DNA from: GCA-2786165 sp964625775
GTDB lineage: Bacteria; Pseudomonadota; Gammaproteobacteria; Legionellales; Legionellaceae
Direction of reading: 5' to 3'
NCBI GenBank assembly: GCA_964625775.1
Contig: CAZVEH010000034.1
Coordinates: 1 to 23,550 of the forward strand
Length of the DNA stretch: 23,550 nucleotides
How positions within the stretch are numbered: position 1 is the stretch's first letter; each line of letters starts with the position of its first letter. Shown in pieces: positions 1 to 7,915 of the stretch. The notes beneath the pieces were generated by a model that saw only the letters and a list, made by a program, of their open reading frames with translations, did no database searches and was not told the DNA's origin. The translations under genes and the position numbers were made by a program.

Positions 1-218
1 CTCCCTCATTAAAAACAAAACTTGCCTCGACCTCGAGGTTTTGCGTAAGTCCTATCCTCGATCTCTTCGTGAAGTTTTGTTTTTAATTCGGTCATTTAGT
101 CCACCTAAACTCCCTCATTAAAAACAAAACTTGCCTCGACCTCGAGGTTTTGCGTAAGTCCTATTCTCGATCTCTTCGTGAAGTTTTGTTTTTAATTCGG
201 TCATTTGGTTCGCCTAAA
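1..218. repeat. Two tandem copies of a 109-bp hairpin-forming intergenic repeat
   Basis: Positions 1-109 and 110-218 are nearly identical direct copies. Each copy has a perfect 16-bp inverted repeat (ATTAAAAACAAAACTT at 8-23 with its complement at 72-87; 117-132 with 181-196 in copy 2). Inside the arms is a second short stem (TCGAGG at 33-38 with CCTCGA at 56-61), and after the arms a small TTTAG/CTAAA stem (95-99 with 105-109). A further partial match (TCCCTC) follows the second copy. Several differences between copies keep pairing as G-U if the plus strand is transcribed. No coding potential is seen. It resembles dispersed palindromic intergenic repeats; the family is not recognised. Confidence 0.9.
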
Positions 219-275
219 ATCCCTCCACAATGTATTGACTCCGTTATGAAAACCAGGGGCGCAGTTCTTAGCCCG

Positions 276-303
276 TTCTTGCAGTTCAATCTGTTGTTAT
301 AAT
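276..303 (+). promoter_or_regulatory. Putative sigma70 promoter of the coiled-coil gene
   Basis: A perfect -10 hexamer TATAAT lies at 298-303, preceded 16 bp upstream by a weak -35 (TTCTTG, 276-281). Transcription would start near 310, about 27-42 bases before the possible start codons at 337 (GTG) and 352 (ATG). The stretch 219-297 shows nothing else. Confidence 0.5.
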
Positions 304-336
304 GTTGAGTTTGAGTAATTTATGGTCTAACATATA

Positions 337-2487
337 GTGTATAAGTTCATCATGGATGAGATCATGGGCCAAAACACCGATGTAAATGCAGAGATCAATC
401 AACGCCATCAAGACTTTATTGATGAAGAGCTGGAGCTTTCTTTAAAGAAATTAAAATCTTACAGTTTGCAAGAGCTGACTGAATTGCAATTTCGCGTTGC
501 GACCAAGCTTACTGAGGCTACTGAAGCATTTAATTCCGCGAAAACAGAAATTAATCAGGCAAAAAGACGGTATTATTTGCGAATTTTTGTGGAGGTGCTG
601 ATTGAAGTTTGGCGTTTTTTCAGAGGGAAAGATCCCCGAGCTACTAAAACAAAGTTAAAACAGAAAAAAGAAAAATTGAAAGCCGAATTTGAGGCAAATT
701 ACCAGGAGTTGCATGAAAATTTGTCGGTTGTACAAGCCGCATTAGACCAAATCCAAAATGACACACAAACTATCGATAAACTAGAAAGACAATTACATGA
801 ATTGCAAACTCAAATTGAGTTGGCAGATCAGCAACTTCAGGATTTAGACCAGGATGCTGATGTGAGAAGCGATCTTCTAGAGGATCTTGATCCCATTATC
901 GAAAAGCGTGATGGGATATCGCAAGCGATTTCTTATTGCTATAAAAACATAGAAGGTTTGGTGAATTCATTGTCTGACAATTTGTCTGCGTCATTACCAA
1001 AATCATATGTCACACAACAAAAAGAAGCACACCAATTAGAACTAGATGCATTAAAAAAGAGAGCCGAAGCAATATCTCATCCTGTGACGGAAGCTTTACA
1101 AACATTTTTGCGCCATCAAACGGATGTGAGTTTACAGGCATTGAAACAAGTCATGGTCAAGGACAATTCCTATGAAAGAAATCAGCAGATCAGTGATTTG
1201 ATTTGGGATGCGAGTATGCTGTTTCCGGCGATTACTTCCAGCCAAAATAGAGCAGAAGTGATCAGCCAGCGCTTGGCAAACAAAGCAGAAGAATTAATGG
1301 CCGTACGCGCTAGTATTGAAATAGCCGATGTTAATTTACATCAAAAAGAAAACAAAGATGCCAGGTTAACCATCGATAATCTCATAAAAAAATCTGATGC
1401 TATTTCCATGGAAATTAACAATCTGGTGATAGCGCATCAAGGTATTCTTAGCACCACACACGCCCCTGTTCTGGAAAAAATTCAGGCTCTTGACGGTGTC
1501 CGCGCTGATCAGTCTAAAGTCGCAGAATTAAAAGATCGTTGCGATCAAGTCAACCATCCAGTTGCGACCAAGCTACGCTACTATTTAACCTATCGCACGG
1601 ACGTTAGTTTAAGCGCTTTGCGAGAAACGCTGGCAATAGACGACTCCTATCATGAGTCTAGAGAGTTAATCAACCTTCTATGGGATGCGGGGAAAGTGGA
1701 TACACGCATCACACAGGGTATGGCTGAAGAAGTAGAATTGCCTTCCATCAATGAAATTCAAGATTCTATTGATAGCACTGTTGCAGAAAAAACCCAGATC
1801 CTTAATGAGTCTTTGGAAAATCTTATGACCCGTCGTATAGCTATCATAGCCGAGATTGCTAGACTCAAAGAAGAGCACACCGATATTAGACGGCATCTGA
1901 CGAAGCTGGCGGGATTGACGGTCGATGCCTATATTCCTGCTGCGGTTGCCAGGCAATTAAAAAATAGTGATGCGGCTGAAGACTATCTAAATATGACCCA
2001 GGATATGAAGGAGATTCAAAAAGAAATCAAAGAACTCAAAGAGGAGCAAGCTGAGATTGAAGAGTCGCTTCATGAGCTTGGAGCTGCAAAAGAAACCTAT
2101 CCGATTAAGAGGATTGTGTTTACATCAGATATTCTGAGAGATTTGATTGCAAAATGCGAAAGGGAAAACAGTTCAAATCGTCTGCATCCGGTGGTCACTG
2201 CGTTGCATCATTTTTTAAACTATCCTACAACATCCTTGTTGATGAAACTCAAAACGGCTATGCACGAACAAACGGATTATAAAACTCATGCAAACATTGG
2301 GCGTTTATTGAGCGAAGCCCATCAATATTTTCCTTATATTTTGCATGACTCCAACGTGCGCATGGAGAGTAATAAGTTTGGTTTTTTTGAAAGAAAATCT
2401 CAAAATCAAGCCATTAAAAACCAACAGACCCCTGGCCTGGATGATGACCAAGAAGATTTGGGTCCGTCTGACCAATTTAAACTGTAA
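337..2487 (+). CDS. Large coiled-coil protein with three internal ~50-residue repeats; possible secreted effector
   Basis: This is a 716-residue reading frame from a GTG at 337; an ATG at 352 (giving 711 residues) is an equally good start, and neither has a clear ribosome binding site. The protein is very rich in E, K, Q and L with long heptad-like stretches (about residues 95-190 and 490-600), so long coiled coils are likely. No signal peptide or membrane segment is seen. Three related modules begin with the same His-Pro-Val: residues 248-297, 407-453 and 617-668, each continuing as T.L..FL....D.SL..LK followed by a Y....I..L..A pattern. The C-terminus is acidic with a hydrophobic end (DDDQEDLGPSDQFKL), which recalls the E-block-type tail of Dot/Icm substrates; this is inference. 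The function is not recognised. Confidence 0.85.
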   Translation: MYKFIMDEIMGQNTDVNAEINQRHQDFIDEELELSLKKLKSYSLQELTELQFRVATKLTEATEAFNSAKTEINQAKRRYYLRIFVEVLIEVWRFFRGKDPRATKTKLKQKKEKLKAEFEANYQELHENLSVVQAALDQIQNDTQTIDKLERQLHELQTQIELADQQLQDLDQDADVRSDLLEDLDPIIEKRDGISQAISYCYKNIEGLVNSLSDNLSASLPKSYVTQQKEAHQLELDALKKRAEAISHPVTEALQTFLRHQTDVSLQALKQVMVKDNSYERNQQISDLIWDASMLFPAITSSQNRAEVISQRLANKAEELMAVRASIEIADVNLHQKENKDARLTIDNLIKKSDAISMEINNLVIAHQGILSTTHAPVLEKIQALDGVRADQSKVAELKDRCDQVNHPVATKLRYYLTYRTDVSLSALRETLAIDDSYHESRELINLLWDAGKVDTRITQGMAEEVELPSINEIQDSIDSTVAEKTQILNESLENLMTRRIAIIAEIARLKEEHTDIRRHLTKLAGLTVDAYIPAAVARQLKNSDAAEDYLNMTQDMKEIQKEIKELKEEQAEIEESLHELGAAKETYPIKRIVFTSDILRDLIAKCERENSSNRLHPVVTALHHFLNYPTTSLLMKLKTAMHEQTDYKTHANIGRLLSEAHQYFPYILHDSNVRMESNKFGFFERKSQNQAIKNQQTPGLDDDQEDLGPSDQFKL

Positions 2488-2493
2488 TGGGTT

Positions 2494-2967
2494 TTAGGCG
2501 TTGACCCTCTGCATGTTTTTGATGTAGATCCCGGGTCGACGCTGTGGTTTTGTGGCTGCGCAAGGATAGGTTTTGGTCAGTCCCAGCAAGGCGACTTGAG
2601 ATACCGTCATTTTGGCTTTGTCACTTTCTTGACTGGAAATCTCGCGGTAGGTTTGTTGCACCAAATCATGCAGCATGCCGCCATCAAGCTGCACTGTGCC
2701 AGGTAAGCAAAATAAAGGCTGACCCTGTTGAGATGCCACCGTATTCGCAATGACCAAACTCTCCGCTACCGACTCGCATGTTAATATCAGTACATTCCGT
2801 GCTGATTTGGCCCATATCTGTGCTTGACCATCTGCTTTGATTTCCATCTTTGGGATATTGTTGACGATATCCATATAGTGATTCATGGTGTCTGAATGAC
2901 AGAATGGTGCGATGGCGAGCCCTAAGAGCAGGGCAGATTTACGCCAACAAAGTAGATGTAACCTCAT
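2494..2967 (-). CDS. Small secreted protein of Rap1a/Tai type
   Basis: The start is taken as the second of two close ATGs, at 2967 (157 residues), because the strong site AAGGGGG lies six bases before it but touches the first ATG at 2973. An N-terminal hydrophobic stretch followed by a Ser-Asp-rich boundary looks like a signal peptide, so export to the periplasm is expected. The mature part has three Cys (in LTCES, FCLPG and YPC) and ends with a pattern of Cys-Leu-Pro, about 35 residues of helix, then A.L.L...YPC. This is the layout of the Rap1a/Tai fold (Serratia type VI immunity proteins and many relatives of unknown role). It lies 15 bases after the DUF2909 gene on the same strand, so the two are probably cotranscribed. 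The family assignment is from pattern only; no role can be stated. Confidence 0.6.
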   Translation of the reverse strand: MRLHLLCWRKSALLLGLAIAPFCHSDTMNHYMDIVNNIPKMEIKADGQAQIWAKSARNVLILTCESVAESLVIANTVASQQGQPLFCLPGTVQLDGGMLHDLVQQTYREISSQESDKAKMTVSQVALLGLTKTYPCAATKPQRRPGIYIKNMQRVNA

Positions 2968-2982
2968 GTGCATCCCCCTTAG

Positions 2983-3186
2983 TTAAACGGCATGTGGCGA
3001 CAACCAATGCAACTTGAACGCTAAAAACAAAAACACAAATAAGAACAAAGATAGGCCAATACGCCACGACAATGCTTTGACCGTGCGTTTGGATTGCCCT
3101 TTGTCTTTGACCAGAAAAATGAGTCCGCTGGTCAGTGCACCTAAAATGATCAGCATCACAGAAATAACAATTATTTTGGTTAACAT
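2983..3186 (-). CDS. DUF2909 twin-transmembrane protein of the cytochrome oxidase locus
   Basis: This 67-residue protein has two membrane helices (about residues 3-25 and 43-60) joined by a charged loop with the near-invariant segment FLVKDKGQSKRTVKALSWRI. That is the signature of DUF2909, which in gammaproteobacteria typically sits on the opposite strand just before SURF1 in the cytochrome c oxidase gene cluster, as here. The start is supported by GGGGTGAG eight bases upstream (3195-3202). Its exact job is unknown; by location it is presumed to help assemble or stabilise the aa3 oxidase in the inner membrane. Confidence 0.85.
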   Translation of the reverse strand: MLTKIIVISVMLIILGALTSGLIFLVKDKGQSKRTVKALSWRIGLSLFLFVFLFLAFKLHWLSPHAV

Positions 3187-3187
3187 T

Positions 3188-3196
3188 TGGTATACT
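3188..3196 (+). promoter_or_regulatory. Putative extended -10 promoter for the oxidase assembly operon
   Basis: TGG-TATACT at 3188-3196 matches an extended -10 element (TG-N-TATAAT, five of six in the hexamer). No convincing -35 is present, which is normal for extended -10 promoters. It overlaps the ribosome binding site of the divergent DUF2909 gene. Transcription would begin near 3203, before the hairpin at 3216-3235. Confidence 0.4.
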
Positions 3197-3215
3197 CACC
3201 CCTTTGCTGATGAAT

Positions 3216-3235
3216 AGGACGCTTACCTGCGTCCT
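3216..3235 (+). promoter_or_regulatory. GC-rich hairpin in the SURF1 leader
   Basis: AGGACGC (3216-3222) and GCGTCCT (3229-3235) form a perfect 7-bp stem with a 6-base loop, 20 bases before the SURF1 ATG. There is no following T-run, so it is not a classical terminator. It may stabilise or modulate the leader. Confidence 0.45.
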
Positions 3236-3255
3236 GAAGAATTGAGATATCTATC

Positions 3256-3969
3256 ATGTTTAGTGTAACTGCTTTTGGCTTTTCTTTCACGTCTTCGTGG
3301 AAAATGCTTGTGTTAGCGATAGTTACTATGAGTTTGTTTATTCGCTTAGGTTTTTGGCAAGTTCATCGTGCCGAAGAAAAACGCCATTTATTGACAGCAT
3401 ATCAAATGCAAATGGAACGTGCACCACTGCCTTTTTCGGAAGAGCCTGTTCAACAGTACCAACGTATCAGTCTTGAGGGATATTATTTGCCCATTGTTCT
3501 GTTGTTGGATAACCAACATCACGCGCATCAATTTGGCTATGATGTGTTGTCACCCTTGGTTCTGAGCAATGGCAAGGTGGTGTTGATTGATCGTGGATGG
3601 ATTGCTGGTGATGCGGGACGCCTTATTCTGCCACGTATAGATACGCCTTCTTTGGCACAACACATTCACGGCGATGTGTATTTCCCCTCTGCAAAACAAT
3701 GGCTTTTAGGGCAAAGTTTAGATATCAAAACAAAACATTTGGCGGTGATTGAGACTTTAGATATTGCCACAGTGAGCCAATTTTTGCATAAATCAGTATA
3801 TCCGTTTATCATTCGCCAATCTGCTGATGATACAAATGGTTATGTGCGAGATTGGGCCATTGTATCGACACCGCCAGGACGACATGATGCCTATGCTTTA
3901 CAATGGTTTATGTTTGCCGTGGTGGCGGGTATCCTGTATCTCACGCTGAATATAAAGAAAATAACATGA
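3256..3969 (+). CDS. surf1: SURF1 family cytochrome oxidase assembly protein
   Basis: SURF1/Shy1 proteins are inner-membrane assembly factors that help insert heme a into subunit I of cytochrome c oxidase. The 237-residue product has the family layout: a first membrane helix (about 16-32) running into the signature RLGFWQ (30-35) and a charged R.EEK, a periplasmic domain with the conserved DNQ.H..GYDVLSPL and VLIDRGWI segments, and a second membrane helix near the C-terminus (about 214-232). The ATG at 3256 has only a weak ribosome binding site. The stop TGA overlaps the next gene's ATG (ATGA at 3966-3969), so translation is probably coupled. It heads the assembly operon. Confidence 0.93.
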   Translation: MFSVTAFGFSFTSSWKMLVLAIVTMSLFIRLGFWQVHRAEEKRHLLTAYQMQMERAPLPFSEEPVQQYQRISLEGYYLPIVLLLDNQHHAHQFGYDVLSPLVLSNGKVVLIDRGWIAGDAGRLILPRIDTPSLAQHIHGDVYFPSAKQWLLGQSLDIKTKHLAVIETLDIATVSQFLHKSVYPFIIRQSADDTNGYVRDWAIVSTPPGRHDAYALQWFMFAVVAGILYLTLNIKKIT

Positions 3970-4475
3970 AACGAACAACGATCATCTGTTTATTAATATT
4001 GGTTTTTGCAGCGCCTGGTATTGCAGCCTATATTGCGTACACGCATCCCAATTGGTGGGCAAAGACCACCAATCATGGCCAGTTGCTACAACCTCCGCCA
4101 CTGTTGCATCAGGCGTCGATGAGCGCAAAATGGCAATTGATGTATTGGAGTGGGGACGGCTGTGATCTTGCTTGCAGAAACCGCCTGGATGATTTGGCAA
4201 GGATTCGTTTGGCATTGGGTCGGCGTTTGTATCATGTGGACTTGATCTTGGCGATGCATGAAACCGCATCGGATCTCTCGGATGTGGTACGCCACCAATT
4301 ACAGCAGGTAGATGGCCGTACGCTCACGCTGAATGTTGCTGATGCGCGGGCGCTGGGAACTGCTCCTGCAATTTATATTGTGAACGCGGCGCATTATGTG
4401 ATTTTGGCTTATCCAGCAACACAGCCCAATGATGATATTTTTCAAGATCTTAAAAAAATGGTTAGTGACACATGA
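3966..4475 (+). CDS. Small membrane-anchored thioredoxin-like protein of the oxidase assembly operon
   Basis: The ATG at 3966, overlapping the SURF1 stop, gives 169 residues. One N-terminal membrane helix or anchor (about 5-26) is followed by a periplasmic domain with QLMYWSGDGCDLAC; the pair C66/C70 has the CxxxC spacing used by Sco copper proteins, and the later APAIYIV has the cis-Pro-like look of a thioredoxin fold. A gene of this kind commonly lies between SURF1 and ctaA in gammaproteobacteria and is annotated only as hypothetical or oxidase-associated. A role in copper delivery or thiol redox for the CuA or CuB site is inference. It overlaps ctaA by ATGA (4472-4475). Confidence 0.8.
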   Translation: MKRTTIICLLILVFAAPGIAAYIAYTHPNWWAKTTNHGQLLQPPPLLHQASMSAKWQLMYWSGDGCDLACRNRLDDLARIRLALGRRLYHVDLILAMHETASDLSDVVRHQLQQVDGRTLTLNVADARALGTAPAIYIVNAAHYVILAYPATQPNDDIFQDLKKMVSDT

Positions 4476-5470
4476 AACAATTACGACGATTAGCTTTGAC
4501 GGCCTTGGTGCTGGCTTTTGCAGTGATTCTCTTAGGTGCTTATACCCGTTTGACGGATGCGGGGTTGGGATGCCCAGATTGGCCAGGATGTTACGGTCGG
4601 CTGGTATTACCTGCGCAGACCCCTGATTTGCTCACGGCGCAGCAACAATACCCCGATGTGCCCTTGGAGTCGCATAAAGCATGGACTGAAATGGGTCATC
4701 GATATGCAGCAGGTCTTTTGGCCCTTTTGATTGTAGGTATTGGTATCTATGCTTGGCGCTATCGCCGTCAAGGTGCACCTACTGGTATTCCCATGATCCT
4801 ATTAGGTTTGGTGGGGTGTCAGGCCGCTTTAGGGATGTGGACGGTGACGTTAAAATTATTGCCGATTGTGGTGATGGGACATTTGCTGGGTGGGTTACTG
4901 ATTTTTGCTCATTTGGTGTATTTGAATCTTCTTTTGTGGTCACCCTCGCGCTCGGCTCAGTCTGAATGGCGATTTTGGCTAGATTTGGCCGTTGTGATTG
5001 TTTTTTGTCAGATTGCGCTGGGCGGGTGGGTGAGTTCCAATTATGCCGGCCTGGCTTGCGTGGGATTTCCGCAATGTAATGGTCAATGGTTTCCCAGTAT
5101 GGTTTGGCAAAAAGGGTTTCAACTTTGGTCATCGATTGGCGCAAATTATCAAGGTGGACTTTTGGACAATGCCAGTCGGGTGACCATTCAAATGGCTCAT
5201 CGTTTTGGCGCGTATCTAACAGTGTTTTATCTGGTCAGTTTGTCTGTGATATTAGGATGGAAGATCACATATGCGGCTGTTCAACGTGCAGTAAGCGCTG
5301 TTTTGGTGTTTGTGATCATTCAGGTGACACTCGGGATTGGAAACGTGTTTTATTTGCTGCCGTTGTGGATGGCAGTTGCGCATAATGGCATAGCAGGGTT
5401 ATTATTCGCAGCAGTTTTGACGCTGCGCTATGTGGTGCTGAGAGGAGAAAAACATGTTCGCCGTGCTTAA
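4472..5470 (+). CDS. ctaA: Heme A synthase (COX15/CtaA)
   Basis: CtaA oxidises the C8 methyl of heme O to a formyl group, giving heme A for cytochrome aa3 oxidase. The 332-residue protein has about eight membrane helices and the family signature GAYTRLTDAGLGCPDWPGC (22-40), with the Cys pair C34/C40 in the first periplasmic loop. Heme-ligand candidates are H76 (MGHRYAAG), H137 (MGHLLGG), H243 (MAHRFGAY) and H304 (VAHNGIAG). A second Cys pair lies at 196 and 202. The ATG at 4472 overlaps the previous stop, and the last 17 bases overlap ctaB. The gene order places heme O production (CtaB) directly after it. Confidence 0.97.
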   Translation: MKQLRRLALTALVLAFAVILLGAYTRLTDAGLGCPDWPGCYGRLVLPAQTPDLLTAQQQYPDVPLESHKAWTEMGHRYAAGLLALLIVGIGIYAWRYRRQGAPTGIPMILLGLVGCQAALGMWTVTLKLLPIVVMGHLLGGLLIFAHLVYLNLLLWSPSRSAQSEWRFWLDLAVVIVFCQIALGGWVSSNYAGLACVGFPQCNGQWFPSMVWQKGFQLWSSIGANYQGGLLDNASRVTIQMAHRFGAYLTVFYLVSLSVILGWKITYAAVQRAVSAVLVFVIIQVTLGIGNVFYLLPLWMAVAHNGIAGLLFAAVLTLRYVVLRGEKHVRRA

Positions 5471-6353
5471 GCAAGACGCCCTGGTTTGGCGTGATTATAT
5501 GGCTTTATGCAAACCCCGCGTGGTGGCGTTGATGCTTTTGACTGTTGTTGTGGGCATGTACTTAGCACCTGGGCCTGTTTTTTTTAGCACGCTGGTGATC
5601 AGTTTGATGGGTATTGGCTTGGTCGCTAGTGCTGCGGCTGCGATCAACCATATCGTTGATCGACGCATTGATGCTATCATGGCCAGAACGCAACAAAGAC
5701 CTGTTGCACAAGGTCGCATCACCGTGATGCATGCGACTTGGTTTGCAACCGGCATAGGGGTATTGGGATTAGCACTGTTGGCGATATGGATCAATCCCTT
5801 GACCGCCTGTTTGACTTTTTTGACTTTGGTTGGTTATGCTGGGGTTTACACGGGCTATCTTAAGCGCGCTACGCCTCAAAATATCGTGATTGGAGGGTTA
5901 GCGGGTGCTGCGCCGCCTTTGTTGGGATGGACTGCGGTGACCAATCATCTTGATCCGCAAGCATTCTTATTGGTGTTGATTATTTTTACTTGGACGCCTC
6001 CTCATTTTTGGGCTTTAGCCATTTACCGTTTTAAAGACTATCAACATGCGGACATTCCAATGTTGCCTGTGACGCATGGGATTCGGTATACCAAATTAAA
6101 TGTGTTGCTATATACCATTTTACTGCTATTGGTCAGTGCATTGCCCTTTGTGATTGGTATGAGCGGTTGGTTGTATCTGATCGGTGCAATGGTCCTAGGC
6201 GGACGCTTTATGTATTGGGCTATCGCATTATTACGTTGTGAAACGCCGCAAGTAGCGATGCGAACCTTTCGGTTTTCAATCATATACCTTATGGCCTTAT
6301 TTGTTTTGTTATTGTGTGACCATTATATGTATGTTTTAAGGGGTTTATTTTGA
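5454..6353 (+). CDS. ctaB: Protoheme IX farnesyltransferase, heme O synthase (COX10/CtaB)
   Basis: This UbiA-superfamily enzyme adds the farnesyl group of farnesyl diphosphate to heme B, making heme O, the substrate of CtaA. The 299-residue product begins with the typical DY..LCKPRVV..L, has the first Asp-rich motif N65-HIV-D69-RRI-D73 followed by ARTQQRP, and the second motif YRFKDYQHADIPMLP (191-205; D195, D200). Nine or so membrane helices are visible. The ATG at 5454 is preceded by AGGAG within ctaA and overlaps that gene by 17 bases, so the two are probably translationally coupled. Length is standard. Confidence 0.98.
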   Translation: MFAVLKQDALVWRDYMALCKPRVVALMLLTVVVGMYLAPGPVFFSTLVISLMGIGLVASAAAAINHIVDRRIDAIMARTQQRPVAQGRITVMHATWFATGIGVLGLALLAIWINPLTACLTFLTLVGYAGVYTGYLKRATPQNIVIGGLAGAAPPLLGWTAVTNHLDPQAFLLVLIIFTWTPPHFWALAIYRFKDYQHADIPMLPVTHGIRYTKLNVLLYTILLLLVSALPFVIGMSGWLYLIGAMVLGGRFMYWAIALLRCETPQVAMRTFRFSIIYLMALFVLLLCDHYMYVLRGLF

Positions 6354-6988
6354 GCGTTCCTCGGGCATGGCGTATCACGCTGTGGGCGGTATTAGCGATT
6401 TTGATGGTGGGTTCTGGTCTAGCGACTTACAGATGGGTGATGCCAAAGCCTATAACAGCAGCTCAATTTTATGCTACGGTCCTTGATCATCCCCGACCTG
6501 TACCCGATTTCGATTTGATGGGAACGGATGGCCGCCATTTTGACCGTCAGCATTTACACGGTCACTGGACATTTTTATTCTTTGGCTTTACGCATTGCGG
6601 CTCAGTGTGCCCAGTCACTATGGCTGAATTAGCTAAAATGTATCGTTTGGTGAGCCAACAACCCGGATTGCCTCTACCACAAGTTGTTATGATGACACTT
6701 GATCCAAAACGGGATGATTTGGTGAGGATGAAAGAGTATGTGCAAGCCTTTGATCCTCATTTTTTGGGCGCACGCGGCTCGATGCAAGCGGTACAAGTAT
6801 TGGCGCGTCATATGGGAATAGCCTATACTCGCATTCAGACTGGCGTGAAGGCCCAAAATGATTACAATATTGAGCATTCAGGCGCTATTATGTTGCTGAA
6901 CCCGAATGAAGAGTTGGTCGCTTTCTTTACGCCTCCTCACCGAGCGGAGTTGATGGCCAGAGATTATCAGCTTTTGAATACCAGATAA
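6350..6988 (+). CDS. sco1: Sco1/SenC-type copper chaperone
   Basis: Sco proteins deliver copper to the CuA centre of cytochrome oxidase subunit II and act as thiol reductants. The 212-residue product has one N-terminal membrane anchor (about 9-28) and a periplasmic thioredoxin-like domain with the copper ligands C83 and C87 in THCGSVCPVT and the third ligand H176 in NIEHSGAIMLL. The start is taken as TTG at 6350: it overlaps the ctaB stop as TTGA, AAGGGG lies six bases upstream (6338-6343), and the first in-frame ATG would remove most of the anchor. RimK follows 13 bases later. Confidence 0.95.
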   Translation: MSVPRAWRITLWAVLAILMVGSGLATYRWVMPKPITAAQFYATVLDHPRPVPDFDLMGTDGRHFDRQHLHGHWTFLFFGFTHCGSVCPVTMAELAKMYRLVSQQPGLPLPQVVMMTLDPKRDDLVRMKEYVQAFDPHFLGARGSMQAVQVLARHMGIAYTRIQTGVKAQNDYNIEHSGAIMLLNPNEELVAFFTPPHRAELMARDYQLLNTR

Positions 6989-7001
6989 GGATGTACAGCG
7001 T

Positions 7002-7910
7002 ATGAAAATTGCTATTTTAGCAACCAATCCAAATTTATACTCCCACCAACGATTGTTGAAAGCTGGAGAGGATGCGAATCATGAAATGAGCATTATCAAT
7101 CCTTTGTGTTGCTATATGAATGTTGCTGCTTCTAACCCAACGGTTCATTATCGCAGTGGAGAGTCTTTGAGTCATTTTGATGCGGTGATCCCTAGAATTG
7201 GTGCTTCCAATACTTTTTATGGTACTGCAGTGTTAAGACACATGGAAACCATGGGCATGTATGCCCTAAATGAGTCTTTGGCCATTGCGCGCTCAAGAGA
7301 CAAATTTCGTTCTTTGCAACTTTTGGCCAGAAAAGGTATCCCTATGCCTTTGACGGGATTCGCACAATCACCCGATAATACTGAAGATTTGATTCGATTA
7401 GTCGGTGGCGCTCCTTTGGTGATTAAATTGCTAGAAGGTACGCAAGGCAAAGGTGTAATTTTGGCGGATAGTCACCAATCTGCTGTGAGTATCATCAATG
7501 CGTTCAAGGAAATGCGTGCTAATATTTTGGTGCAAGAATTCATTCAAGAATCACGGGGTACTGATATTCGCTGTTTGGTGATAGGGGACAGTGTGGTTGC
7601 TGCTATCAAACGTCAAGCGAAAGAAGGAGAGTTTCGGGCCAATGTGCATCAAGGCGGCCAAGCCATGAAGGTGAAACTAACCACCCAGGAACGACGAATT
7701 GCTGTGGCAGCTGCCAAAACGATGGGTTTAAAAGTGGCGGGTGTGGATTTGGTCCGATCGCATCAAGGACCCTTGGTTTTAGAGATCAACTCTTCGCCTG
7801 GGTTAGAAGGTATTGAACGAGCGACACAAATTGATATTGCCCGAAAAATCATTCGGTACATTGAAAAAAATGCCAAACCTATTGGTGTTAATCAACGGTT
7901 TCAAGGCTGA
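7002..7910 (+). CDS. rimK: RimK-type ATP-grasp glutamate ligase
   Basis: RimK adds glutamate residues to the C-terminus of ribosomal protein S6, and can make poly-glutamate. At 302 residues it matches the E. coli enzyme's length. The N-terminal domain has KIAILATNPNLYSHQRL and an AVIPRIGASNTFYG segment; the ATP-grasp part has SRDKF (98-102), PLVIKLLEGTQGKGV (138-152), the S-R-G-T-D-I-R segment and the metal-binding V.LEINSSPGLEGIE near 255-270. AAGGA lies ten bases before the ATG. It is unrelated to oxidase assembly but closely packed after sco1 and 5 bases before the Msr gene, so it is probably in the same transcript. Confidence 0.95.
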   Translation: MKIAILATNPNLYSHQRLLKAGEDANHEMSIINPLCCYMNVAASNPTVHYRSGESLSHFDAVIPRIGASNTFYGTAVLRHMETMGMYALNESLAIARSRDKFRSLQLLARKGIPMPLTGFAQSPDNTEDLIRLVGGAPLVIKLLEGTQGKGVILADSHQSAVSIINAFKEMRANILVQEFIQESRGTDIRCLVIGDSVVAAIKRQAKEGEFRANVHQGGQAMKVKLTTQERRIAVAAAKTMGLKVAGVDLVRSHQGPLVLEINSSPGLEGIERATQIDIARKIIRYIEKNAKPIGVNQRFQG

Positions 7911-7915
7911 TCCTG

